Shown: in pieces, positions 11,287 to 20,962 of the stretch
How the letters are laid out: every line of letters begins with the position of its first letter
Position numbering within the stretch: the first letter of the stretch is position 1
Assembly (NCBI GenBank): GCA_024760905.1
Contig: CM045735.1
Span: forward strand, 24,979,749 to 25,043,748
Reading direction: 5' to 3'
Source of the DNA: Plotosus lineatus
Taxonomy: Eukaryota > Chordata > Actinopteri > Siluriformes > Plotosidae
Length of the DNA stretch: 64,000 nt
The notes under the pieces: model-generated
The model's database searches: none
Told to the model about the DNA's origin: nothing
Seen by the model: the letters and a program-made list of their open reading frames with translations, nothing else
Program-made: the position numbers and the translations under genes

Positions 11287-11292
<6 letters not shown>
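8261..11292 (+). mobile_element. RTE-A LINE, near full length, decayed (copy 1)
   Basis: The 5' UTR starts ATGCAGCCGTGAGG, as in the full-length copy at 52580. Then come an endonuclease region in pieces (8406-8684, 8686-9402: LGTLNVGTMTGKG, VIGADLNGHVG, EVDYIM) and an RT in pieces (9835-10257 SGKAVGPDIPVEVWKC; 10302 [10 protein letters not shown]; 10433 [14 protein letters not shown]; 10844-11329). The reading frame is broken many times. The segment that should hold the FADD catalytic motif is deleted (MMIVICSES near 10555). The 3' tip is replaced by a (TA)n run at 11293. Confidence 0.93.

Positions 11293-11328
<36 letters not shown>
11293..11328. repeat. (TA)n microsatellite at RTE-A 3' end
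   Basis: 18 TA units between RTE-A copy 1 and the 3' end of LINE-B. Confidence 0.97.
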
Positions 11329-11330
<2 letters not shown>

Positions 11331-11855
11331 AATCCCTCACTTTTCATTCATTTCATTCAAGCCTTTCACCCCTACTGGGACATAGGCCACCAACAAGATC
11401 CCTCCATCTGTGTCTCTGTCCTGGGCCAGTCTTTCCGGATGATCTCATGAGTGGCCCATCTTTTTGGCGTCCGTGTCCAGGTCGCATCGCCAAGTGTTTC
11501 TCAGCCTCCCTCTCTTTCTTTTTCTTTCTCAGGCTTGTTTTGTTGTGTTGGTGGCTGGTTTGTGCAGCGTGTGGCCTAACCACCTCTAGCAATGTTGTTT
11601 GATCTCGGCTTCCACTGGCTTTTGCCTTGTTTGTTCCCACAGTTCCCTGTTGCTGATCCTGTCAGGCCATCTTATCCGGAAGATCCGTCTCAGGCAGCCT
11701 TTGATGAAGGTCTGGATCTTGTTTGCGGTAGTGGCGGTGGTTCTCCATGTTTCAGCTCCATATAGTAGGACAGACTTCACGGTGGTGTGAAGAGCCTTAT
11801 CTTGGTCTTAGCTGATAGGTTTCTTGAAGCCCAGATGTTTTTGAACTGTAAAAAG

Positions 11856-12485
11856 TGAATGGTAATTCTTATTAAGCACTTAGGCTCAACAGTCCAGAGC
11901 AATGGAGAGTGTGGAAAAGAGGTGAAGGAGCGAGTGCAGGCAGGTTGGAATGGTTGGAGAAAAGTGTCCGGTGTGATGTGTGATAGAAGGGTATCAGTAA
12001 GAATGAACGGAAAAATGTACAAGGCGGTGTTGAGACCAGCAATGTTGTATGGTTTAGAAATAGTGGCACTGGGGAAAAGACAGGAGGCAGAGCTGGAGGT
12101 AGCAGAGATGAAAATGTTGAGGTTCTCTTTGGGAGTAACAAGGATGGATGGGATCAGGGATGAGTACATCAGAGGGACAGCACATGTAAGAGGTTTTGGA
12201 GACAAAGTCAGAGAGGCTAGATTGAGATGGTTTGGACATGTACAGAGAAAGGATAGTGAGTATAGTATTGGTATTGGTAGTAGGATGCTGAGGTTGGAAC
12301 TACCAAGCAGAAGCCCTTGAGGAAATCCAAAGAGAACATTTATGAATGTGGTCAAGAAAGACATGAAGGTCGTTGGAGTAAGAGTAGAAAATGCAAAGGA
12401 TAGGGTGATATGGAGGCAGATGATTCGCTGTGGCGACCCCTGAATCAAAAAGCCGAAAGGAAAAGAAGAAGAAGAAGAAGAAGAA
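11856..12485 (+). mobile_element. RTE-A LINE, 5'-truncated copy inside LINE-B (copy 2)
   Basis: The plus frame 11859-12320 reads LGSTVQSNGECGKEVKERVQ, MLRFSLGVTRMD, RWFGHVQRKDSEY, the RTE-A C-terminal region. It ends CGACCCCTGAATCAAAAAGC followed by a (GAA)n tail. The LINE-B minus-strand sequence is interrupted between NKARLAF (left of 12581) and KNIWASRN (near 11850), so this copy inserted after LINE-B. A run of A residues borders both sides, consistent with a short A-rich target duplication. Confidence 0.9.
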
Positions 12486-12930
12486 AAAGGCTAGCCTGGC
12501 CTTGTTTATTCTGGCTTTTACATCTGTGTCTGTCCCTCCCTTGAAGTCGACGATGCTGCCGAGGTAGGTGAAGCTGTCCACCTCCTCTAATGTCTCACAG
12601 AATGATTGTGGGATGTGCTGGTGGTGTTGACTTTCAGGACCTTGATTTTTCCTCGATGGCTGTTCAGACCTAGCTGGGATGAGGTCTCTGCCACGATGCT
12701 TGTTTTTTCTTGCATCTGATGTTGAGCATGTGAGAGCAGTACCAGGTCGTCAACAAAGTCCAGATCGTCCATTGGACACTCATGCCTAGGTTTAATGGAC
12801 TAATAGGGGGGAAACACTGATCCGAAGTACCCGATTGTCTGAAGTTTCTGATTCCATATATTTCAACGATTACGTTATGAAAAACTTTTAATTAAGCACA
12901 CTATGTAATCTGCAAAAATGCAAAAAAAAA

Positions 12931-13021
12931 GTAGAAGATGCAGAGGATAGGGAGAGATGGAGGCAGATCATTTGCTGTGGCAACCCCTGAAGGGAACAGC
13001 CGAAAGGAAAAGAAGAAGAAG
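12931..13021 (+). mobile_element. RTE-A 3' tail fragment with 14-bp target duplication (copy 3)
   Basis: About 90 bp covering the last codons (AGAAGATGCAGAGGATAGGG) through GCTGTGGCAACCCCTGAAGG and a GAAGAAG tail. The direct repeats ATGTAATCTGCAAA at 12903-12916 and 13022-13035 flank it, separated from its start by an A run. It is a severely 5'-truncated target-primed insertion. Confidence 0.9.
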
Positions 13022-13135
13022 ATGTAATCTGCAAATGTAAATACTGTACCTATACTCTGTACATGTACACCATAAGATCAGGCTAAGTCAGCCAAAAAAA
13101 AAAAAAGACATATTTTAAAATCTAATCATCTGAGA

Positions 13136-13137
<2 letters not shown>

Positions 13138-13194
<57 letters not shown>
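13138..13194. repeat. (AT)n microsatellite at hAT-like MITE junction
   Basis: About 28 AT units ending exactly at the first base of the MITE at 13195. Confidence 0.97.
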
Positions 13195-13197
<3 letters not shown>

Positions 13198-13879
13198 GGG
13201 TCGGGAACCTGTGGCTCGCGAGCCAGATGTGGCTGTTTTGATGACTGTATCTGGCTCTCAGATAAATCAGGTGGCCTTTCTTAGCAGAATAACGGAAGAA
13301 TGAATACATAATTTCACTGTCATTTAAATAAAAATACAAAAAAAGGCATCAAATAAAACAAAAACAGATGAATAAATCTCGCGCATTTAAATCTATACAT
13401 CTATTTTCAATGCCACGTCACTGTGGCGCGCAGTGGAGAGCCGATCCTTTCTGTACTCCAGTATGCAGGTGGGTCCGATACCTCGAAACTCTAATTTTAT
13501 TAGATAATAACAACAGCCACAGACTGCGTGTGTTGTTTTTGAGTAAAGAGATAAATATCCCTCATTTTGATTCGCTCATTTCAACGAAGCCAAACACAGC
13601 TCGCAAAGAAAGAGAAATGGACAGATGTGGAAAATCTTCAACCCGCAGACCAGCTGATTGCCAAAACTTGGGACGCGCTTCCTGTCACATAAACACTGCA
13701 GCGTGCAGATTTAAATGTGGGAGATTTATTCATCTGTTTTTGTTTTATTTGATGTTTTTTTTAAATTTATATTTAAATGACAGTGAAATTATGTATTCGT
13801 TATTCTGTTAAGAAAGGCCACCTGATTTATCTGAGAACCAGATACAGTCATCAAAAGAGCCACAGGTTCCCAACCCCTG
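13195..13879. mobile_element. hAT-like MITE with long terminal inverted repeats
   Basis: It begins CAGGGGTCGGGAACCTGTGG and ends CCACAGGTTCCCAACCCCTG. The inverted arms can be followed inward for roughly 165-190 bp through TCAGATAAATCAGGTGGCC and ATAATTTCACTGTCATTTAA. The CAGGGGTC tip is typical of hAT elements. No transposase is present. The left arm has an extra 17-bp stretch (CGAGCCAGATGTGGCTG) missing from the right arm. Confidence 0.88.
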
Positions 13880-16870
13880 CCATACGATAGTAATGTAGAC
13901 AGTACAGTTTGTCAAAAATAGAAATGTGTTAAATATCATTCAGGCTTATCAATACATGAGCAGGTGTTGTTTAATATGATGCCGTGATCGTATAGTGGGA
14001 ATTTTACTATTCTCAGTCACTGGAGCTTTGCAGCTCCATTGATGTCCATGTATTGCTGGTTTCAGGCTGTTGAGGAGTTTTAGTCTGTAAGCCTGACGTA
14101 GACAGTGTTGGTTCACTTGGTAAGGGTGGGCTGGTTGGAAGTGTTTAACTTCAACTGCTTGCCACTCGAGAATTGTTCTCTTATTATTGTTTCTCGCAAA
14201 TTTCTGAGATTTGCACAATGAGCAGACACTTCTCTGTTCTTGGAATAATCAACGTAGTGTAGCACTAAGTCAAGAGGACTGCACACTTCACTGCGCACTT
14301 CACCGCGTGTCATCCGGCAGTCACTTTCGGAAACAGCGGCCCGCGTCCAAACAATCCAGACTAGTCGGAAGCTACAGATTTTGTCCACTGCATCCGAAAT
14401 CCGTTCAAGCAAAATCCGTAAAACCAAGGCATGAGTGTCTACCATTCTGTCTCTGTGATATGGACACCTTCATACTCCAAACAATGCTAAGCAGGAATAG
14501 AAAAGGGGACAGCAAGCATCCCTGTCTGACCCTGTTTGAACTTGGAAAGCATCAGAGACTTGGCTTCCATGGACTACCCTGCAGGTGAGTCCCTCATACG
14601 AGTTCCTGATGATGTTGGTGAGTTTTGCTGGTACTCCGTGGTGTCTTAGCAATTTCTATAGGGTCGCTCTGTCCACACTGTCAAAGGCTTTCTTCATAGT
14701 CAAGGAAGTTGACGTAGAGAGAGAGGTATTCCACTCCAGGGACTGATCCAGGATGATGTGTAGTGTTGCGATCTGGTCTATGCACGAACGGTCTTTCCGG
14801 AAGCCTGCCTGCTGGTCTTTAAGCTGTGGGTCAATGATGTCTTTCATCCTGTTTAGTAGGATCCTGCTAAAGACCTTTCCAGGAACTGACAATAGGGTGA
14901 TCCCTGTGTGGTTTGCACAGTTACTGAGATCTCCTTTCTTTTGCAGTTTGATGAGGTATCCCTCTGTACACTCTGATGGCACTTGTTGTTCCTCCCAGAT
15001 CTTCTCAAAGAGGGGGGGTGGAGCACATTAGCAGTGATGTCCATGTCTGCCTTCAGTGTATCTGACGGGATGTTGTCTGGTCCAGGAGCCTTGCCTGCCT
15101 TTAGCTGTCTTTGAGCTTTTATGATTTTCTCCTTGCTGGGTGGATTACAGTCAACCAAGAGGTCATTGTCAGTTGTGGCAATGTCTGGTGGGTCTTATGG
15201 GGCTGGTCGATTTAGGAGCTCTTCAAAGTGTTCTCTCCATCTGTTCTTTTGTCTTGCATCACTTGGTATGGCTTTCCCATCTTTTCCTTTTACTGGCCTT
15301 TCGGGCTTGGGGAACTTCCCGCTGAGCTTCCTGGTGATGGTGTAGAGTTCCTTCATGTTTCCGTATTGTGCAGCTTCCTCTGCCCCTGCAGCAAGTGCCT
15401 CAACATACTTCCTCTTTTCTGCTGTTTTTTGCAGCTCTGGGGGTAAATGTGTAGGACTCCTGTGTGTTGGCTTTCTCTATTCTTGTGTGGCTGGTGTTAA
15501 ATGCTTCCTTCTTTTCCTTTCTATCTGAAATTTTTTCCAAAGAATCAGCTGTTATCCATTCTGTGTGACTGCAAGCCTTGTAGCCCAGTACCTCTTGGCA
15601 GGTTGATGTCACTGACTCTCTCACTGCCTTCCATTTCCCATCTATGGTTTCTTCTTCAAGCAGCTCATGGAGGACTTGGAACCTATTTGTGAGGGCCAGT
15701 CTGTATTCCTCCAGCTTCCGTGAATCAGTGTTGAAACACTGGTGTATTCCTGTTCCCTCACTCCAGTTCCTCTTCAGCTTGAGCTTGAGTCGAGCCACCA
15801 GTAAATGGTGGTCAGAAGCAATGTCTGCCCCCCTCTTGACCCTCTTGTAATGACCGGCGGCACTTTCTGGTGATGCTCATGTGGTCAATCTGATTTTTGG
15901 TGTTGTGGTCCGGTGAGACTCAGGTTGCCTTGTGGATGCACTTATAGGGGAAGAGAGTTCCGCCAATGAAGTAGTTATTTAATGCACAAAAGTCTGCAAA
16001 CCACTCCCCATCGTTGTTCATCTGGCCCAGTCCTTGTTGACTGATGACTTCTGCATAGCCCTGATTGTCATTGCCACCTTGGCGTTCATGTCTCCCATGA
16101 TGATGTTGAGGTCTCTCTTTGGGCAGATCTCAATGATGGTCTGGAGTCTGTTGTAGAATTCCTCCTTATCTACAGCATTGACTTCGTTGGTAGGGGCATA
16201 GCACTGAATGATATTCATGTTGAGCCATTTCTTCTTGGTCCCAAACGATGCTGTTAAGATGTGTGGCCCATGGACTTCCCATCCAGTGAGGGCTCTCTCT
16301 GCTGTTTTGGAGAGCATCAGAGTCCCTACCTGGGTGTGTGATGCTTCCTCTCCTTCATGACCGGAAAGCAGCAAGGTTTCTCCCAAGTCAAGCCTCCTCT
16401 TGCTGCTGCCTGTCATTTGGGAAATCGCAAGGATGGTGAGGCTGTAGTTCCTCATCTCCGCAGTCACCTGTGCATTTTCCCTGCTTCATACATGGTCCAT
16501 ACATTCCATGTACCGATGGTGGTGGTGTTTCTATTTGCGAGGATGGAGGTCAGATGATGGAGGTCAGCTGAATGGCTTCCAGACGGCTCTGGCTTTCACC
16601 ACTCAGTGTCATAGGTCCTCCAACTGGAAGTCCATCCTCTCCCAGGAGCATTGTTAGATTTGGATTTTGGATTTCTTCTTGGCGTATTTGCAGCTTCTTT
16701 TATTTACAAGGATGGGGTGCTGGCCCTTCGCCTAACCCTCCTCCTTTCTCATCCGGGCTTGGGACCGGCCATAGCGGAGTTGATCCCCTACTTTCAGGGG
16801 TTAATTGGGACCGAGATCCCCATGCGACCACAGAATTCCCTGAGGTAGGTTCACCCCCCAACTGACATAT

Positions 16871-17299
16871 ACGAGTATATAACATCAATAAATACATATT
16901 CAATTCTACAAATTTTTATAATAACAAATAAACATTAAAAAAATAATGCATAAGATGTAAATAAAATATAAACACACACGCACACACACAGACGTGTGCA
17001 CACACACGTGCATGCACACAGATGTGCGTGCACGCACTCAGATGTGCACCTCACAAGAATGCAACTAGTTTTTATGGGAGGTTTTGGGCATTTTTTTGTT
17101 TTGTATTTGTTTAGGGTTTTTTTTTTGTTGTTGTTGTTGTTGGTTTTTTTTTTGCATAATTGGACTTGGACTTGTTTTTGCGGCATTTTCCTTAACCTTT
17201 TCCCATATTCTTCCTTAATTTCCTTATTTTTTTAATTCGATGAATATTAAAAAAAAAAAACACGATGTACTGAACCCGCATAAATTGAAGCACAAAGTG
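16871..17299. repeat. Gene-free stretch with impure (CA)n and poly-T tracts
   Basis: An AT-rich stretch with an imperfect CA/CG microsatellite at 16972-17045 and T-rich tracts near 17090-17150. Nothing codes. Confidence 0.6.
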
Positions 17300-17322
17300 T
17301 ATATATATATATATATATATAT
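17300..17322. repeat. (TA)n microsatellite at RTE-A 3' end
   Basis: TA run directly abutting the CTTCTTCTTTTCC (reverse of GAAGAAG) tail of the minus-strand RTE-A copy. Confidence 0.95.
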
Positions 17323-18640
17323 CTTCTTCTTTTCCTTTCGGCTTTTCCCTTCAGGGGTCGCCACAGCGAATCATCTGCCTCCATCTCACCCTATCCTTTG
17401 CATCTTCTTCTCTTACACCAACGACCTTCATGTCCTCCTTTACCACATCCATGAATCGTCTCTTTGGTCTTCCTCTAGGCCTTTTGCCTGGTAGTTCCAG
17501 CCTCAGCATCCTATTACCAATATACTCACTATCCCTCCTCTGTACATGTCCAAACCATCTCAATCTAGCCTCTCTGACTTTGTCTCCAAAACGTCTTACA
17601 TGTGCTGTCCCTCTGACGTGCTCATTCCTAATCCTATCCATCCTCGTTACTCCCAAAGAGAACCTCAACATTTTCATCTCTGCTACCTCTAACTCTGCCT
17701 CCTGTCTTTTCCCCAGGGCCACTGTTTCTAGCCCATACAGCATCGTTGGCCTCAACACCGTCTTGTACACTTTTCCTTTCATTTTTGCCGATACCCTCCT
17801 ATCACACATCACACCGGACACTTTTCTCCAACCATTCCAACCTGCCTGCACACGCTTCGTCACCTCTTTTCCACACTCTCCATTGCTCTGGATTGTTGAG
17901 CCTAAGTACTTAAAATCCTCCACCTTCTTTATCTCTGCTCCCTGTAACATCACCGTTCCTCTTTGGTCCTTGGCATTCATGCACATGTATTCTGTCTTAC
18001 TGAGGCTAATCTTCATTCCCCTCCTTTCCAGGGCATACCTCCACCTCTCTAGATTTTCCTGCACTTGTTCTCTGCTCTCACTACAGATTACAATGTCATC
18101 TGCAAACATCATAGTCCATGGGGAATCTTGTCTAACCTCGTCTGTCAGCCTGTCCATCACCATAGCGAACAAGAAGGGGCTGAGAGCTGACCCTTGATGC
18201 AGTCCCACCTCCACCTTGAACTCTTCTGTCACACCGACAGCACACCTCACCACTGTCTTACATCTCTCATACATGTCCTGCACCACTCTAACATACTTCT
18301 CTGCCACTCCAGACTTCCTCATGCAATACCACAGTTCTTCTCTCGGCACCCTGTCATATGCTTTCTCCAGATCCACAAAGGCACAATGCAGCTCCGTCTG
18401 ACCTTCTCTGTACTTCTCCATTAACATCCTCAAGGCAAACACTGCATCTGTGGTGCTCTTTCTGGGCATGAAACCAAACTGTTGTTCACAAATGCTGACC
18501 TCTGCCCTTAGTCTAGCTTCCACTATTCTTTCCCATAACTTCATCGTATGGCTCATCAACTTTATCCCTCTGTAGTTGCCACAACTCTGCACGTCTCCCT
18601 TGTTCTTAAAAATGGGCACCAGCACACTTCTCCTCCATTC
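17323..18640 (-). mobile_element. RTE-A LINE, young 5'-truncated copy (copy 4)
   Basis: Runs from the 3' tail at 17323 to a 5' truncation point at 18640, just inside the RT domain (GAATGGAGGAGAAGTGTGCT). It is nearly identical to the corresponding part of the full-length copy at 52580-55728. A GT microsatellite begins directly at the truncation point. Confidence 0.95.
17351..18625 (-). CDS. RTE-A reverse transcriptase, intact 424-codon frame (5'-truncated ORF)
   Basis: LINE-encoded reverse transcriptase, which copies element RNA at a nicked target. The frame is open from a Met that replaces Val of the full-length frame (MLVPIFKNKGDV) to the natural stop after IRCGDP. Motifs in order: QQFGFMPRKSTTDAVF (about residues 48-63), [11 protein letters not shown] (84-94), [14 protein letters not shown] (141-154), the catalytic FADD (about 174-177), LSKTEYMCM, FKYLGSTIQ, and the basic C-terminal stretch GKRPRGRPKRRF. 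The endonuclease and the first RT segment are missing because of 5' truncation. I count 5 residue differences from the frame at 54207-55691. There is no promoter, so it is a retrotransposon remnant, not a host gene. Confidence 0.93.
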   Translation of the reverse strand: MLVPIFKNKGDVQSCGNYRGIKLMSHTMKLWERIVEARLRAEVSICEQQFGFMPRKSTTDAVFALRMLMEKYREGQTELHCAFVDLEKAYDRVPREELWYCMRKSGVAEKYVRVVQDMYERCKTVVRCAVGVTEEFKVEVGLHQGSALSPFLFAMVMDRLTDEVRQDSPWTMMFADDIVICSESREQVQENLERWRYALERRGMKISLSKTEYMCMNAKDQRGTVMLQGAEIKKVEDFKYLGSTIQSNGECGKEVTKRVQAGWNGWRKVSGVMCDRRVSAKMKGKVYKTVLRPTMLYGLETVALGKRQEAELEVAEMKMLRFSLGVTRMDRIRNEHVRGTAHVRRFGDKVREARLRWFGHVQRRDSEYIGNRMLRLELPGKRPRGRPKRRFMDVVKEDMKVVGVREEDAKDRVRWRQMIRCGDP

Positions 18641-18804
18641 CTGTGTGTGTGTGTGTCTGTGTGTGTATATGGGTATGTGTGGGTCTGATCACGAAACTGA
18701 CACTGAAACATGTGACACTGACCTTTTACATTTTCTGCAGATTTAGAAAAAAATAAAAATAGTGTCCCCATTTTTTAATGGATTAGGCCAATATGAATAT
18801 AAAG

Positions 18805-19157
18805 ATGCAGTGGTGGCCTAGTGGTAAAAAGAGCTGGATCACTGATCCTAAGGTTGGGGGTTTGAGTCCCACTCTCCACAGGGTTGTCACTGTTTCTCCA
18901 GTGCAGCTAGCTGGGTTATCAAAGGCCGGCCATGTCTATCACTTTCTATGTTGAGAGGCATGTAAAAGAACCACTGCTGACTTTTGTAAATCGTAGGCTG
19001 TATAGCCATCAGCGTGTTTCTGTACCTTGCTAAAGGGTTGTGTCAGGGAGGGCATCCAACGTAAAAACCTATGCCAAATCAAACATGCGATTCAGATGAT
19101 TCGCTGTGGCGACCCCTGAAAAAAAGGGGAAAAGCCGAAAGGAAAAGAATAAGGACG
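18805..19157 (+). mobile_element. SINE-A1: tRNA head, common body, RTE-A-type tail; full length
   Basis: Head with GGTGGCCTAGTGG and GGGTTTGAGTCCC (A and B boxes of a polymerase III promoter), then the SINE-A body (GGTTATCAAAGGCCGGCC, GTAAAAGAACCACTGCTGAC). The tail first copies the RTE-A 5' UTR (GGGTTGTGTCAGGGAGGGC, CAACGTAAAA, GCCAAATCAAACATGCGA). It then copies the RTE-A 3' end (GATTCGCTGTGGCGACCCCT, AAAAGCCGAAAGGAAAAG). Imperfect direct repeats starting AGGCCAATATG at 18785-18804 and 19158-19176 mark a target-primed insertion. Confidence 0.93.
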
Positions 19158-19933
<776 letters not shown>

Positions 19934-20063
19934 TCATCAAAACATCGTGATACATATAATTCTTCTGGTTCCAAAATGAAAGTGTGATACTATTAGCACT
20001 TCTTCCCTTTGCTTTTCATGTTGATTCAATGTTAGTTTCCTAGAATACAGAGACATAATAGTA

Positions 20064-20100
20064 TGTGTGTGTGTGTGTGTGTGTGTTTGTGTGTGTGTGT
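20064..20100. repeat. (GT)n microsatellite
   Basis: GT run with one TTT interruption. Confidence 0.96.
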
Positions 20101-20163
20101 AACATATAGAATAGGACACAGTGCGAAGTTGTTAGAGGTTTTAGTGTAATATGTCATTGGGCA

Positions 20164-20493
20164 GACAGCACTGTGGAGTAGTGGTTAGCACGTCCACCTC
20201 ACAGTGAGACGGCCTGGGCATTTATGTGTAGAGCATGTTCTCCTTGTGTCGGCGTGCGTTTCCCCCCGGGCACTCCAGTTTCCTCCCACTGTCCAAAACC
20301 AGGCAAATTATGCTGTTTCAAATCTCCCATAGGTGTGAGTATGAGTGATGGTGTGAATGTTGGCCCTATAATGGACTGGCGAGCTGTCCAGGGTGTACCT
20401 CGCCCTTGCCCAGAGTTGGCTGAGATGGGTGCCAGCCTTCAACAACCTGAATTAGGATTAAGCCATTCAGAAAATGGATGTACGGATGGATGC
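20164..20493 (+). mobile_element. SINE-B, full length with target duplication
   Basis: tRNA-like head GGAGTAGTGGTTAGCACGTC, then CATGTTCTCCTTGTGTCGGC and TCCTCCCACTGTCCAAAACC. The 3' half is ATGGACTGGCGAGCTGTCC, GGCTGAGATGGGTGCC and TAGGATTAAGCC, with a GATGGATG-type tail. The direct repeats CATTGGGCA at 20155-20163 and 20494-20502 flank it. Its 3' half is shared with the SINE-A2 copies at 27121 and 51196. Confidence 0.9.
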
Positions 20494-20714
20494 CATTGGG
20501 CACTTTGTACCACAGTGAAAGTTGTATTTAGTAATGAGGAAGAGAACTGCCTGACCAAAACATTCTCCTTGCTCAAACACACTCCTTCTCTTAGTCAAAA
20601 TATAGAATAATGGCTAGTCAGTATCACAATTCCCCTGTCACAGATGGATATTAAAATTGCACCAACAAAATACCAACTGCTTTTACTGGCAGTGGCATAC
20701 GTAGTCACACAATC

Positions 20715-20746
<32 letters not shown>

Positions 20747-20962
20747 GATAATGCCAAAACAAATGACAATAAATAAATCTAGAGCAAACTCGAACCCCAC
20801 TTTCAGCACATTTTCCCTCACCCTGGTCATTTGTAATATCAAAGCTGTTATTGTGGATACACACGCACTCATGCGCCTAAACACACACACACACACACAC
20901 GCACACGCACACAGACACACACACGCACACACAGACACACACACGCACACACACACACACAC
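20715..20962. repeat. (GT)n at 20715-20739 and impure (CA)n at 20881-20962
   Basis: Two dinucleotide tracts of opposite sense with 140 bp of unique sequence between them. The second is interrupted by CG and GACA. Confidence 0.95.

Larger units (their letters stand above)
12774..14441. mobile_element. Unclassified DNA element with terminal inverted repeats, inserted in LINE-B
   Basis: The left end GGACACTCATGCCTAGG and the right end CCAAGGCATGAGTGTCTA are inverted copies (about 16 of 18 positions). They are flanked by CCATT at 12769-12773 and 14442-14446. LINE-B resumes on both sides. The interior has no coding region I recognise; it holds an RTE-A tail fragment, an (AT)n run and a hAT-like MITE. 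Superfamily not determined. The CCGAAGT and GTCTGAAG words near the left end recall pogo elements, but a TA duplication is absent. Confidence 0.6.
11329..16870 (-). mobile_element. LINE-B, RTE-superfamily (CFDP2/BovB-like type), long copy with nested insertions
   Basis: Minus-strand LINE. The 5' UTR is near 16870-16530. The endonuclease follows: TTTIGTWNV near 16520, QCYAPTNEVNAVDKEEFYNRL and IIMGDMNAKV in 16467-16018, ARLKLKLKRNW near 15798. The RT comes next: LKAGKAPGPDNIPSDTLK near 15100, GFRKDRSCIDQIATL near 14800, and the catalytic loop DDLDFVDDLVLLSH at 12770-12730. The C-terminal part ends with WRDLVGGLCP near 11370. The catalytic box reads FVDD rather than FADD. Frameshifts are numerous. 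RTE-A (11856-12485) and a DNA element (12774-14441) are inserted in it. The 3' UTR is very short. It may be close to full length (about 3.2 kb without insertions). Confidence 0.85.

Noticed and set aside
17430..18197. 255-codon plus-strand frame, and its twin at 55612-54845
   Set aside because: Both are the antisense of the RTE-A reverse transcriptase. The sense strand carries all RT motifs; the antisense frames are a by-product of codon composition.
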